Shown here: positions 43,955-52,958 of the stretch, piece by piece
How the letters are laid out: every line of letters begins with the position of its first letter
Numbering within the stretch: the stretch's first letter is position 1
NCBI RefSeq assembly: GCF_013407185.1
Contig: NZ_CP026995.1
Location: forward strand, 1,633,913-1,697,912
Length of the DNA: 64,000 nucleotides
Direction: 5' to 3'
From: Nitrosopumilus ureiphilus
GTDB taxonomy: Archaea > Thermoproteota > Nitrososphaeria > Nitrososphaerales > Nitrosopumilaceae
Notes under the pieces: generated by a model
The model's input: only the letters and a program-made list of their open reading frames with translations
Database searches by the model: none
What the model was told of the DNA's origin: nothing
Translations under genes and position numbers: made by a program

Positions 43955-44118
43955 ACTGCCCAGAATGTGATGCAACACTAAACATCCCAGACGATGCCTC
44001 AGTTGGAGAAATTGTCTCCTGTCCTGATTGTGGCGCTGACTTTGAAATCTCAAAAAAAGACGGATCAAATGTTGAGCTTAAACAAGCAGAAAGTGTAGGC
44101 GAAGACTGGGGAGAGTAA
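43951..44118 (+). CDS. lysW: LysW amino-group carrier protein, copy 1
   Basis: A 55-residue acidic protein with a zinc ribbon (CPEC at 3-6, CPDC about residue 25) and the C-terminal tail EDWGE. The terminal Glu is the residue whose gamma-carboxyl is joined to the amino group of the substrate in LysW systems. It carries glutamate (arginine route) or aminoadipate (lysine route) during chain modification. It overlaps argG and the ligase gene at both ends, so these are co-translated. By context this copy probably serves arginine synthesis. Confidence 0.92.
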   Translation: MNCPECDATLNIPDDASVGEIVSCPDCGADFEISKKDGSNVELKQAESVGEDWGE

Positions 44119-44975
44119 TGTCAAAAGTCTGTATCGTATTTGATCGCCTAAGAGCGGAAGAGAAGATGCTCCAAAAAGAAGCATCAGATCTTGGACATGA
44201 TACAGTAATGCTTGATGCAAAAATTACTCAAATAAACACAGATAGTAAAAAAGAAGACTATGACTTGGGCGATGTTGTTCTAGAAAGATGTGTCAGTTAT
44301 TTCAGAGGGCTTCACTTTACTGCAAGTTTAGAATTTTTAGATGTTCCGGTATTAAATAAATTTCAAGTTGCAAACATTTGTGGAAACAAAATGTTTATGA
44401 CTCTACTTTTAAAAAAAAATAACATTCCAACACCAAAAACATATTTTTCATTTTCAAGTGAGAGTGCAGCTGAGAATTTAGAAAAAGTAGGATTCCCTCT
44501 AGTCATCAAACCGGTAATAGGAAGTTGGGGAAGAGGAGTAATGCCATTAAAAGACAAAGATACCATGGAGGCAGTTTTTGAAATTAGAGACATTACTGAT
44601 AGCCCACATGACAGAATTTACTATTTGCAAGAATTAATCAAAAGACCACCAAGAGACATCAGGATAATTACAGTAGGAGATGAGCCTATTGCTGCAATGT
44701 ATAGAAAATCTTCAGGCGGTTTTAAAACAAATATTGCACTTGGTGCAGATCCTGAACTCTGTGAGATCACAAAAGAGATGGAGGATATGGCAGTTAAAGC
44801 ATCAAAAGCAATGGGCGGAGGAATATTGGGCATTGACATGATGGAAGACGATCAAAAAGGACTAGTGGTGCACGAAGTGAACAATACAGTTGAATTCAAG
44901 GGATTGGCAAGAGTCTCACAAAGAAACATACCAAAAGAAATGGTAGAATTTGCTCTAAACTACGTTAGGAAATAA
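44118..44975 (+). CDS. LysW ligase, probably glutamate-specific (ArgX-like)
   Basis: 285-residue ATP-grasp ligase of the LysX/RimK family. The ATP-binding core includes PLVIKPVIGSWGRGV. The metal and substrate region is LVVHEVNNTVEFKGLARVSQ. It attaches an amino acid to the terminal Glu of LysW. The stretch after NNT (VEFKGLARVSQRNI) differs from the second ligase (TEYKNTVRVCQVDI), which looks more like characterised lysine-type LysX. Location between argG and argC also favours glutamate. Specificity is inference. Confidence 0.8.
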   Translation: MSKVCIVFDRLRAEEKMLQKEASDLGHDTVMLDAKITQINTDSKKEDYDLGDVVLERCVSYFRGLHFTASLEFLDVPVLNKFQVANICGNKMFMTLLLKKNNIPTPKTYFSFSSESAAENLEKVGFPLVIKPVIGSWGRGVMPLKDKDTMEAVFEIRDITDSPHDRIYYLQELIKRPPRDIRIITVGDEPIAAMYRKSSGGFKTNIALGADPELCEITKEMEDMAVKASKAMGGGILGIDMMEDDQKGLVVHEVNNTVEFKGLARVSQRNIPKEMVEFALNYVRK

Positions 44976-45003
44976 ATTATACTCCTTTACGAGGAGACTT
45001 ATC

Positions 45004-46050
45004 ATGAAGGTAGGTGTTGTTGGAGCATCAGGTTATGTAGGTGGGGAGACACTTCGTCTGCTTGTTAATCATCCAGATGTTGAGATCGCCATGGTTACAT
45101 CAAGACAACATGTTGGAGAATATCTCCATAGAGTCCAACCAAGTTTGAAAGGATTTACCGATCTGATGTTTTCTGAATTAGATTATGATAAACTAACTGA
45201 TCAGTGTGATTTAGTTTTCACTGCTGTTCCTCATGGAACTGCAACTGAAATTGTAAAGGCCCTCTATGACAGAGGAATCAAAGTTATTGATTTGAGCGCA
45301 GATTATAGATTACACAATCAGGATGCATATGACAAATGGTATGGCTGGGAACACCCACATCCAGATTATTTAGCAAAATCAGTTTTTGGAGTACCTGAAT
45401 TACATCGAGAAGCAATTAAAAAAGCACAGCTTGTTTCTTGCCCAGGATGCATGGCAGTAACATCGATGTTAGCACTTGCTCCATTAATTCGAAATGACAT
45501 TATTGATACTGAACACATTATAGTTGATTCCAAGATTGGTTCTTCTGGTGCAGGCTCTGGTTCTGGAACTGCACATGCAATGAGAGCAGGAGTAATTAGA
45601 CCATACAAACCCGCAAAACACAGACATACTGGTGAAATTGAACAGGAACTAAGCGAAATTGCGGGACATAAAATTCGTGTTTCAATGAGCCCACATGCAG
45701 TAGATGTAGTTCGTGGAATTTTATGTACAAATCACACATTCTTGAAAAAAGATATTGATGAAAAAGAATTGTGGAAATTATATAGACAAACTTATGGTGA
45801 AGAAAGATTCATCAGATTAATTCGAGATAAAAAAGGACTATACAAATTCCCAGATCCAAAATTCTTAGTTGGTTCAAACTTTTGTGATATAGGATTTGAT
45901 TTGGATGAAGACAATAATAGATTAATTGCATTATCTGCATCAGATAACTTGATGAAAGGTGCAGCAGGTTCAGCCATTCAAAACATGAATGTAATGTGCG
46001 GTTTTGATGAAATGGATGGACTCAGAAACACACCACTAACTCCTGTTTAG
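45004..46050 (+). CDS. argC: LysW-linked gamma-glutamyl/aminoadipyl phosphate reductase
   Basis: 348-residue semialdehyde dehydrogenase. The NADP loop is VGVVGASGYVGGETLRLL, the catalytic Cys lies in VSCPGCMAV and the His in RHTGEIEQELS. It reduces the LysW-bound acyl phosphate to the semialdehyde. A single copy probably serves both arginine and lysine synthesis (ArgC/LysY), as known for Sulfolobus. It is followed by the kinase after two bases. Confidence 0.92.
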   Translation: MKVGVVGASGYVGGETLRLLVNHPDVEIAMVTSRQHVGEYLHRVQPSLKGFTDLMFSELDYDKLTDQCDLVFTAVPHGTATEIVKALYDRGIKVIDLSADYRLHNQDAYDKWYGWEHPHPDYLAKSVFGVPELHREAIKKAQLVSCPGCMAVTSMLALAPLIRNDIIDTEHIIVDSKIGSSGAGSGSGTAHAMRAGVIRPYKPAKHRHTGEIEQELSEIAGHKIRVSMSPHAVDVVRGILCTNHTFLKKDIDEKELWKLYRQTYGEERFIRLIRDKKGLYKFPDPKFLVGSNFCDIGFDLDEDNNRLIALSASDNLMKGAAGSAIQNMNVMCGFDEMDGLRNTPLTPV

Positions 46051-46052
46051 AA

Positions 46053-46856
46053 ATGATCACAATCAAAATTGGCGGAAGTGTAGTAGATAATTTACACCCA
46101 TCTACAATTGCAGATATTAAAAAAGTTGCAGAGTCAGAAGGAGTCATTTTAGTTCATGGTGGAGGAAAAGAAGTTACAAAAGTTTGTAAACAACTTGGAA
46201 AGGAACCAAAATTTGTTACATCCCCAAGTGGAATCAAAAGCAGGTATACAGATAAAGAAACTGCAGAGATTTTTACGATGGTAATGTCTGGAAGAATAAA
46301 CAAGACCATTGTACAAATGCTTCAAAAAAATGGAATTAATGCAATTGGCCTTTCAGGAGTTGATGCAAAAATCATTCAAGCAGACAGAAAAAAGAAGCTT
46401 CTCATAGTTAACGAAAAAGGCAGAAAACAAGCAATTGACGGCGGATATACAGGCAAAATTACCGATATCAACTCAAAATTCATCAAATTACTATTAGAGC
46501 AGGGATTAACACCCGTTATTTCACCCATTGCAATAAGCGAGGAATCAGAATTTCTCAATGTTGATGGAGACAGAGCTGCAGCATACGTGGCAGGCAAAGT
46601 TGGCAGTGACAAAGTATTATTCATTACAAATGTAGATGGATTACTAATGGAGGACAAACTTGTTACAAAGTTAACATTAGCAGAAGCAAAAGAGATCAGA
46701 CCAAAAATAGGACCTGGAATGGAAAAAAAGATTTTAGCATCTACAGAAGCATTAGATATGGGTGTAAAAGAAGCATTGATTGCAAATGGTCAAAAAGAAA
46801 ATCCAATCTCTGCGGCAATTGCACATGATAATTGTACGGTGATTGAACATGAGTGA
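46053..46856 (+). CDS. argB: LysW-linked glutamate/aminoadipate kinase
   Basis: 267-residue amino acid kinase with IKIGGSVVDN at the start, VHGGGKEVT, and FLNVDGDRAAAYVA for ATP/Mg binding. It phosphorylates the side-chain carboxyl of the LysW-bound substrate (ArgB/LysZ). It starts two bases after argC/lysY, and the aminotransferase start codon overlaps its end by eight bases. One kinase is likely shared by both pathways. Confidence 0.92.
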   Translation: MITIKIGGSVVDNLHPSTIADIKKVAESEGVILVHGGGKEVTKVCKQLGKEPKFVTSPSGIKSRYTDKETAEIFTMVMSGRINKTIVQMLQKNGINAIGLSGVDAKIIQADRKKKLLIVNEKGRKQAIDGGYTGKITDINSKFIKLLLEQGLTPVISPIAISEESEFLNVDGDRAAAYVAGKVGSDKVLFITNVDGLLMEDKLVTKLTLAEAKEIRPKIGPGMEKKILASTEALDMGVKEALIANGQKENPISAAIAHDNCTVIEHE

Positions 46857-48030
46857 AGATCAATTTATGGGAAATCTCTATCAGAGATTTCCAGTTACAG
46901 TTGAGAAGGGAAAAGGATCACATGTATGGGATGTAGACGGAAAAGAATACATTGATTGTATGGGAGGATATGGAGTCGCATTAGTAGGCCATCAAAATCA
47001 AAGAATCAACAATGCAATCAAAGAACAGATTGATAAAATTATTACAGTTCACAGTTCTTTATACAATAAGACAAGAGAAGAATTTTTGAAAATATTAATC
47101 GGATTAGCTCCTAAAGGACTTACACAAGTTCACCTAAACAACAGTGGTGCAGAAGCAATAGAAGCTGCAATAAAGTTTGCAAGAAAATTTACTGGTAAAA
47201 AAGGAATGGTTGCAATGAAGGGATCCTATCACGGTAAATCATTTGGTGCGTTATCATTAACATTTAATCCAAAATACAAAAAAGCTTTTGAACCACTAGT
47301 TGAGAAAGTTTCTTTTGCGTCTTTTGGAGACATTGAATCACTTCGTTCAGCAATTGATGATGACACAGCATTTGTAATTTTAGAACCAATACAAGGTGAA
47401 AGCGGAATTATTGTTGCACCAGAGGGATTTTTGCAAGATGTACGAAAACTTTGTGATGAAAAAGGAATTCTGTTAATTTTTGACGAAATACAAGCTGGTT
47501 TAGGAAGAACCGGACGATTATGGGCATGTGAACATTGGAATACTGCACCAGATATTTTGTGTCTTGCAAAAGGAATTGCAGGCGGCGTTCCAATGGGCGC
47601 AACGCTTGTAAGACCAGACATACTTGCTTCAATGAGCAAGGGAGAACACTCTTCAACATTTGGTGGAAACCCATTATCATGTGCAGCAGGAATTGCAGCA
47701 CTCAAAGCATTGACAGAAGATGGTTTAGTTGAGAATTCAGAAAAGATGGGTAAAATATTCAGAGAAGGCTTAGAGAAACTAAAAGAGAATCACCACATGA
47801 TTAGGGAAATTCGCGGTAAAGGATTAATGATAGGAATAGAGATGAAATTTGAAGTTAAAGACATACTTATGGGGTTGATGAAAAAAGGCGTTCTGATGTT
47901 ATATTCTGGAAGGAACATTCTACGAATTCTTCCACCGCTAGTGATTTCTGAAGAAGACATAACAAAAGTTTTACATGCTCTAGATTCTGTACTTAGTGAA
48001 GAGGAGCAAAAAAAAGATGTACAAGGATAA
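46849..48030 (+). CDS. argD: LysW-linked ornithine/lysine aminotransferase
   Basis: PLP class III aminotransferase. I start it at ATG 46849 (MSEDQFMGN, 393 residues) rather than the TTG at 46843. The PLP lysine lies in CLAKGIAGGVPMGA, the cofactor Asp in LIFDEIQAGLGRTG. It transaminates the LysW-bound semialdehyde (ArgD/LysJ). It overlaps the kinase gene by eight bases and the regulator by 14 bases, so the operon is tightly coupled. Confidence 0.92.
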   Translation: MSEDQFMGNLYQRFPVTVEKGKGSHVWDVDGKEYIDCMGGYGVALVGHQNQRINNAIKEQIDKIITVHSSLYNKTREEFLKILIGLAPKGLTQVHLNNSGAEAIEAAIKFARKFTGKKGMVAMKGSYHGKSFGALSLTFNPKYKKAFEPLVEKVSFASFGDIESLRSAIDDDTAFVILEPIQGESGIIVAPEGFLQDVRKLCDEKGILLIFDEIQAGLGRTGRLWACEHWNTAPDILCLAKGIAGGVPMGATLVRPDILASMSKGEHSSTFGGNPLSCAAGIAALKALTEDGLVENSEKMGKIFREGLEKLKENHHMIREIRGKGLMIGIEMKFEVKDILMGLMKKGVLMLYSGRNILRILPPLVISEEDITKVLHALDSVLSEEEQKKDVQG

Positions 48031-48436
48031 AGTAGACGAGAAGATAATCGGATATCTAAAAGAAGATGCTAGAGAATCGTTTGTAGATATTGGTAAAAAA
48101 TTAAAGCTTTCTGAATCAGCAGTTAGAAGACGAGTAAAAAATCTGGTAGATAGCGGAACAATCAAAAAATTTACTTTGGAGCTTGGCGAGGAGAATGCAA
48201 CAAGCGCAATTGTTTTGGTATCAGTTGATTCTGCTACAGACACGTCAAAAGTTTCTCTAAAACTTGCAAAACTAGAAGGAGTGAAAACAGTTTATGAGAT
48301 AACTGGTCAATACGACATTACAACAATTATGAGCGCATCAAGTATTGCTGAAATCAACAACACCATTGACGCATTAAGGAAGATTCCAGGCGTCGTTGAT
48401 ACAAATACTGTGATAATTTTGAGAAAAATAGTCTAA
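48017..48436 (+). CDS. Lrp/AsnC-family regulator
   Basis: I prefer ATG 48017 (MYKDKVDEKI, 139 residues) to the GTG at 47996. The N-terminal HTH is KIIGYLKEDARESFVDIGKKLKLSESAVRRRVKNL. The C-terminal RAM domain begins about residue 62 and contains VKTVYEITGQYDIT. Lrp-type proteins next to LysW clusters (LysM in Sulfolobus) respond to lysine or arginine and adjust the operon. Its position directly after the aminotransferase supports that role here. Confidence 0.85.
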   Translation: MYKDKVDEKIIGYLKEDARESFVDIGKKLKLSESAVRRRVKNLVDSGTIKKFTLELGEENATSAIVLVSVDSATDTSKVSLKLAKLEGVKTVYEITGQYDITTIMSASSIAEINNTIDALRKIPGVVDTNTVIILRKIV

Positions 48437-48535
48437 AGACGACTTTCGTAAAAAAAAATTATTTCATAACTAATTTAGGATCATTAATAGTTTTTTTCAA
48501 CGAAGATAGTACGAATATGTTTATATCATCAATTT

Positions 48536-49720
48536 ATGTCAACGATTTCAGTAATGAAAGATCCGAATCACTATGCAAACATCTACAATGCATATGACAA
48601 AAATCCAAAGAAGATCAGAGTATTAGATAGTACTCTAAGAGAAGGAGAACAACATCCAGGGGTATCGTTTACAAACAAACAAAGAATTCAGATTGCGTGG
48701 ATGTTAGATTATTTTGGAGTAGATCAAATTGAAATATCACCAGTTGTTTCAAAGGATCACAAAGAAGCGACTAAGACAATCATCAAACAGGGATTAAAGG
48801 CAGATATTGTTTCTCATGGACGTGCACTAAAAGAAGACATTGACATTTCATTAGATTGTGATGCTAAATGGTGTGCAGCTTATTTAGGAATTTCAGATAT
48901 TCATCTAAAAGACAAATTACGTATTTCACGAGAAGAAGCACTAAGAAGATCAGTTGAAACAGTAGAGTATGCAAAATCTCATGGTCTAAAAATTAGATTT
49001 ACAGTTGAAGATGGTAGTAGAGCAGAACCGGAATTTTTAATCAAAGTTTGTAAAGCAATTGAAGAAGCAGGTGTTGACAGAATTAGTCTTCCAGATACAG
49101 TTGGAATATTGCGTCCAATTGGAATGTACAATTTTGTTAAGAAAGTAAGAGATGTAATAGACGTCCCATTAGATGCACATGTTCATAACGATATTGGATT
49201 TGCAGTAGCAAATGCATTTTCAGCATGTGATGCAGGAGTGGATCAGATTCACACTACTATTGATGGAATTGGGGAAAGAACAGGAATTCCACCCCTTGCA
49301 GAAGTAGCAGTTGCATTGACATATCTATACAAATCGCCAAATGATTTCAGATTGGATATGTTACTAGATCTTTCAAGATTGATTGAAGAATATACAACAA
49401 TCAAACCATATGACTCAAAACCAATTGTTGGTTCATCAGCATACAAACATAAGGCAGGAACACATCTTGCAGCCATTCTCAGAAACCCAGCAGCATATGA
49501 GCCTATTCCACCCAGGGCAGTTGGAAATCGAAGAAGAATTGTCTTTGGAGAACTTGCAGGAAAGACAGGTGCTGCCTATTTGATGTCATTATTAGGACTT
49601 GAGAAAGACGATGATAGTGCAAAAGCAGTAGCAGCTGGATTAAAGGGTCTCAGAATGGGAGATCTTATAGAAATACCACTCGAAGATAGACTTGAAAAAA
49701 AGATAATTAATGATAAATAA
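48536..49720 (+). CDS. lysS: Homocitrate synthase (LeuA-like)
   Basis: 394-residue HMGL-like barrel. The active-site block is RVLDSTLREGEQHPGVSF, with DAHVHNDIGFAVANA for metal His residues and HKAGTHLAAILRNP. It condenses acetyl-CoA and 2-oxoglutarate, the first step of the aminoadipate route to lysine. A TATA-like TTTATATC at 48519-48526 is 31 bases before an internal ATG (48554, MKDPNHYANIYN), so that later start may be the true one. The second LysW follows at once, tying this half of the cluster to lysine. Confidence 0.85.
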   Translation: MSTISVMKDPNHYANIYNAYDKNPKKIRVLDSTLREGEQHPGVSFTNKQRIQIAWMLDYFGVDQIEISPVVSKDHKEATKTIIKQGLKADIVSHGRALKEDIDISLDCDAKWCAAYLGISDIHLKDKLRISREEALRRSVETVEYAKSHGLKIRFTVEDGSRAEPEFLIKVCKAIEEAGVDRISLPDTVGILRPIGMYNFVKKVRDVIDVPLDAHVHNDIGFAVANAFSACDAGVDQIHTTIDGIGERTGIPPLAEVAVALTYLYKSPNDFRLDMLLDLSRLIEEYTTIKPYDSKPIVGSSAYKHKAGTHLAAILRNPAAYEPIPPRAVGNRRRIVFGELAGKTGAAYLMSLLGLEKDDDSAKAVAAGLKGLRMGDLIEIPLEDRLEKKIINDK

Positions 49721-49742
49721 AGAGGATTGTAGAAGAGAAGAT

Positions 49743-49910
49743 ATGTCAAAATGTGAAGAATGTGATGCAGAAATTTCCATCCCTAGTGATGCACTTGAGG
49801 GAGAAATTGTAACATGTCCGGAATGTGGCGCAAGTTTTGAATTAGAAAAAAGTTCAGACGGTTTCCAACTAAAGCCTGCCCAAACGGTTGGCGAGGATTG
49901 GGGACAGTGA
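49743..49910 (+). CDS. lysW: LysW carrier protein, copy 2, ending in Gln
   Basis: A 55-residue protein from ATG 49743 (MSKCEECDAE); the earlier in-frame ATG at 49710 adds a nonconserved tail. The zinc ribbon CEEC/CPEC and the acidic body match LysW copy 1. Its C-terminus is EDWGQ, not EDWGE: the last codon is CAG (49905-49907) before TGA. The terminal Glu is the attachment site in known LysW proteins, so a terminal Gln needs either deamidation or different chemistry, unless the base is an error. The next gene starts within its stop (GTGA). Confidence 0.88.
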   Translation: MSKCEECDAEISIPSDALEGEIVTCPECGASFELEKSSDGFQLKPAQTVGEDWGQ

Positions 49911-50749
49911 GTCCTGACGTTACTATTCTTTACGATACCATCCGTTGGGAAGAAAAGGCCCTACTAGAAGCAGGTAAAAAAAATAACATCAACATCCAGA
50001 TGGTTGATTGTAAGAAGCTAGCATTAGATTTAGAAAAAAAACCTGAAGATTACGGAGTAGTTATTCAGAGATGTGTAAGCTATTACAGGAATTTACATTC
50101 AACTGCAGCTCTTGAAGGATTAGGAGTCAAAGTTATCAATTGTCTCAACACAGGGGTTTTTGCAGGAAATAAATTATTTACACATATGTTACTAAAGAAA
50201 TTTGGAGTTCCAACACCAGATGCGACAGTAGCTTTTTCAAAAGAGGCAGCCTTGGAAGCATTAGAAACACAAGGATTTCCCAAAGTTATCAAACCCACTG
50301 TAGGAAGTTGGGGAAGGTTAATTTCAAAACTTAACGACAGAGATTCAGCCGAAGGCATTATTGAAAGTAGAGAAAACATGTATCCAATATACCAAATACA
50401 TTATCTAGAAGAATTTGTAAAAAGACCACCAAGAGACATCAGAGCCATAATGGTAGGAGATAAAATAGTTGCAGCAATATACAGAAATTCAAAACATTGG
50501 AAGACAAATATGGCACTTGGCGGAGAAGCAGAGTCATGCAAGGTCACATCAGAAATGGAAGAGATGTGCATAAAGGCAAAAAATGCAGTTCAAGGAGATA
50601 TTGTAGGTGTGGATTTGATGGAAAGTGATGAAAAAGGATTGGTTGTACACGAAGTAAATAACACTACAGAATACAAAAACACAGTCAGAGTTTGTCAAGT
50701 AGACATTCCATCATTAATGCTAAATTATGCTCTAAATATTGAAAAATAA
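49907..50749 (+). CDS. lysX: LysW-aminoadipate ligase (LysX)
   Basis: ATP-grasp ligase of 280 residues when started at GTG 49907, which overlaps the LysW2 stop (GTGA); a TTG at 49898 is an alternative. It contains PKVIKPTVGSWGRLI and VVHEVNNTTEYKNTVRVCQ, the latter resembling the substrate motif of lysine-type LysX. It should attach 2-aminoadipate to LysW. Position after homocitrate synthase and before LysK supports lysine synthesis. It is about as long as, but clearly diverged from, the ligase at 44118. Confidence 0.85.
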   Translation: MSPDVTILYDTIRWEEKALLEAGKKNNINIQMVDCKKLALDLEKKPEDYGVVIQRCVSYYRNLHSTAALEGLGVKVINCLNTGVFAGNKLFTHMLLKKFGVPTPDATVAFSKEAALEALETQGFPKVIKPTVGSWGRLISKLNDRDSAEGIIESRENMYPIYQIHYLEEFVKRPPRDIRAIMVGDKIVAAIYRNSKHWKTNMALGGEAESCKVTSEMEEMCIKAKNAVQGDIVGVDLMESDEKGLVVHEVNNTTEYKNTVRVCQVDIPSLMLNYALNIEK

Positions 50750-50752
50750 GAA

Positions 50753-51877
50753 TTGACCAATCACCTATCAGAATCAAGATTTGCAGTAAAGATGCTAGAG
50801 AAAGCACTCAGACTCTACACACCATCACTTAGCGAAAAACCATTAGCAGAATTTTTAGCTGACAAGTGTGATGACTTGGGATTTGAAGACATAGAAATTG
50901 ATGAAGTTGGGAACGTTATTGCAAAGAAAGGCACAGGATCTCCAAAAATAATGTTATGTGGTCACATGGATGTGGTACCAGGAAAAGTCAAAGTTCGAAA
51001 AGAAGGAGATTCACTTTATGGAAGAGGAGCATCAGATGCAAAAGCACCATTGATGGCAATGTTGTTTGCAGCAGCATCAATTCAAAATAACAATGGAACT
51101 ATAATTTTTGTCGGAGCTGTTGATGAAGAAGGAAATGCAACAGGAATTAAAAATCTCGTTAAAAAAGAAATGGGAATTGATTATGCAATTTTTGGAGAGC
51201 CTAGTGGAATCAACCAAGTAACAATTGCATACAAAGGGAGATTAGCCATTAATCTCAAAATTAGCGTAGATGATAGTTCACATGCAAGTGCACCATGGCT
51301 TTCAAAAAATGCCATTCATGAATCAATGATTTTTGCAAGAGAACTCAAAGAAAGATTAGAAGAAAATCAAGAAGATAGATCCAAAGGAATGCAGTTAACT
51401 TCATCAATGACTGAAATTAGAGGAGGTACTAGTCATAACATTACACCAAAAGAATGTGAAACAACTTTCGATATTAGAATTCCAGTAGACATGAACTGTA
51501 AAACAATTGAACAAAAGATTGCAACGTTAGTTAAAGAAATTTCTCAAAAAAGAGAGGTGGAGGCATTTTATTCAATTCTTGATGAGACAGAACCATTTGA
51601 GGCACCTCATAATTCACCACTAGTTAGAGCATTGACATTAGGCATTCTAGAAGAAACACAATCAAGAGCAACACTAATCAGAAAAACAGGCACTGGAGAC
51701 ATGAATGTTTTAGGAAATCAATGGGAGATTCCTGTGGTCACATATGGTCCAGGAGATCCTCATGAAGCGCATACAATTGATGAAAAAGTATCAATTGAAG
51801 AATACCTAAAGGGAATAGAAATCTTAAAGAAAACTCTACAGCATTTAAAAAGACTTCATGATAGAAAGATGCAGTAA
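50753..51877 (+). CDS. lysK: LysW-lysine/ornithine carboxypeptidase (LysK)
   Basis: 374-residue M20-family metallopeptidase, TTG start four bases after LysX. Metal and catalytic residues are visible in LCGHMDVVPG, GRGASDAKAP and VDEEGN, then FGEPSG. It releases lysine or ornithine from LysW at the end of the carrier pathway. A single copy is present, so it probably serves both routes. Its stop overlaps the next start by one base, but that next gene (diphthine synthase) is functionally unrelated. Confidence 0.88.
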   Translation: MTNHLSESRFAVKMLEKALRLYTPSLSEKPLAEFLADKCDDLGFEDIEIDEVGNVIAKKGTGSPKIMLCGHMDVVPGKVKVRKEGDSLYGRGASDAKAPLMAMLFAAASIQNNNGTIIFVGAVDEEGNATGIKNLVKKEMGIDYAIFGEPSGINQVTIAYKGRLAINLKISVDDSSHASAPWLSKNAIHESMIFARELKERLEENQEDRSKGMQLTSSMTEIRGGTSHNITPKECETTFDIRIPVDMNCKTIEQKIATLVKEISQKREVEAFYSILDETEPFEAPHNSPLVRALTLGILEETQSRATLIRKTGTGDMNVLGNQWEIPVVTYGPGDPHEAHTIDEKVSIEEYLKGIEILKKTLQHLKRLHDRKMQ

Positions 51878-52914
51878 TGCTTTGGTTTGTAGGTTTAGGA
51901 ATTTCGGGATTCAAATCAATTCCCATTGAAACATTAGATGTTTTATCAAAGGCAGACATCGTATACTTGGAACAATTTACCAGTCCAATTGGAAAATCAG
52001 ATTTAATTAAAATCAAAAATGCAACAAAAGGAGAATTCAAACCAGCAAAAAGATGGCTGGTAGAAGATGGAAATGAGATTCTAAAAAATGCAAAGAAAAA
52101 AAAAGTTGTTTTACTCTCATATGGAGATCCATACATTGCAACAACACACATCGAATTAAGAACAAGAGCAATTGAAGAAAAAATTAAAACATATTCTATT
52201 CATGCTTCATCATCTCTTACTTCAATGATTGGAGAGTGCGGTTTACATTTTTACAAAGTTGGAAGAATTGCGACAATAATGAGTGAAATGAAATCACTTA
52301 CAACCCCTTATTATGTAAGTTACAAAAACATTATTGAAGGTAATCACACAGTTCTTCTTTTAGAGTATAATCAAGATAAGGATTTTTTCTTAGATCCGAA
52401 AGATGCACTAAATGGATTGTTAGAAACAGAGAAAGGACAAAAAAGGAATGTCATTAGTTTAGATACATATGCAATAATTGCATCAAGAATAGGATTCAAA
52501 GATCAATTAATTATTTCAGGAAAAATTTCTAGTTTAAAGAAAAAAGATTTTGGAAAGCCACCACATACTATAATAATTCCAGGTAGATTACATTTTACAG
52601 AATCAGATGCATTGAAGATATTAGGTCAATGTATTGATGAGCCATTTGACAATTCTGAAAAGACAAAGAAAATTTCAATTCAAATGATGGAAAAATACGT
52701 TCCAATGGTCAGAGAAGCATTAGAAGAAATTGAGCCTCATTATAAAGATCAAAAAGAATTTCAAGGGATTTTAGAAAATGCAGAGTTATACATTAAAGAT
52801 GCAGAGAAATTTCTAGAAGACGGTCAAGACGAGGTAGCGATTTTAAGTATTGGGTACGCAGATGGCCTAGTTGATGCATTAAGATTGGCTAAAGGTCTTG
52901 ATCCAAAGATGTAA
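51877..52914 (+). CDS. dphB: Diphthine synthase fused to a DUF357-like helical domain
   Basis: Residues 1-255 are a DphB/Dph5 methyltransferase: MLWFVGLGISGFKSIPIE, LSYGDPYIATTH, and the late GKPPHTIIIPGRLHF. It trimethylates the modified histidine of aEF2 on the way to diphthamide. Residues 265-345 add a helical domain with LENAELYIKDAEKFLEDG and SIGYADGLVDALRLAKG, the DUF357 pattern. DUF357 often sits next to RibL in archaea, and here the fused gene directly precedes ribL. The fusion may be common in this lineage. Confidence 0.87.
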   Translation: MLWFVGLGISGFKSIPIETLDVLSKADIVYLEQFTSPIGKSDLIKIKNATKGEFKPAKRWLVEDGNEILKNAKKKKVVLLSYGDPYIATTHIELRTRAIEEKIKTYSIHASSSLTSMIGECGLHFYKVGRIATIMSEMKSLTTPYYVSYKNIIEGNHTVLLLEYNQDKDFFLDPKDALNGLLETEKGQKRNVISLDTYAIIASRIGFKDQLIISGKISSLKKKDFGKPPHTIIIPGRLHFTESDALKILGQCIDEPFDNSEKTKKISIQMMEKYVPMVREALEEIEPHYKDQKEFQGILENAELYIKDAEKFLEDGQDEVAILSIGYADGLVDALRLAKGLDPKM

Positions 52915-52958
52915 CTTTTAGCGATGAATTAAAGAGAGGGTCAAAAATAGAAAAAATA

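Noticed and set aside
47229-47705. 158-codon frame antisense to the aminotransferase
   Set aside because: Ser/Pro/Ile-rich antisense artefact of a conserved PLP enzyme gene.
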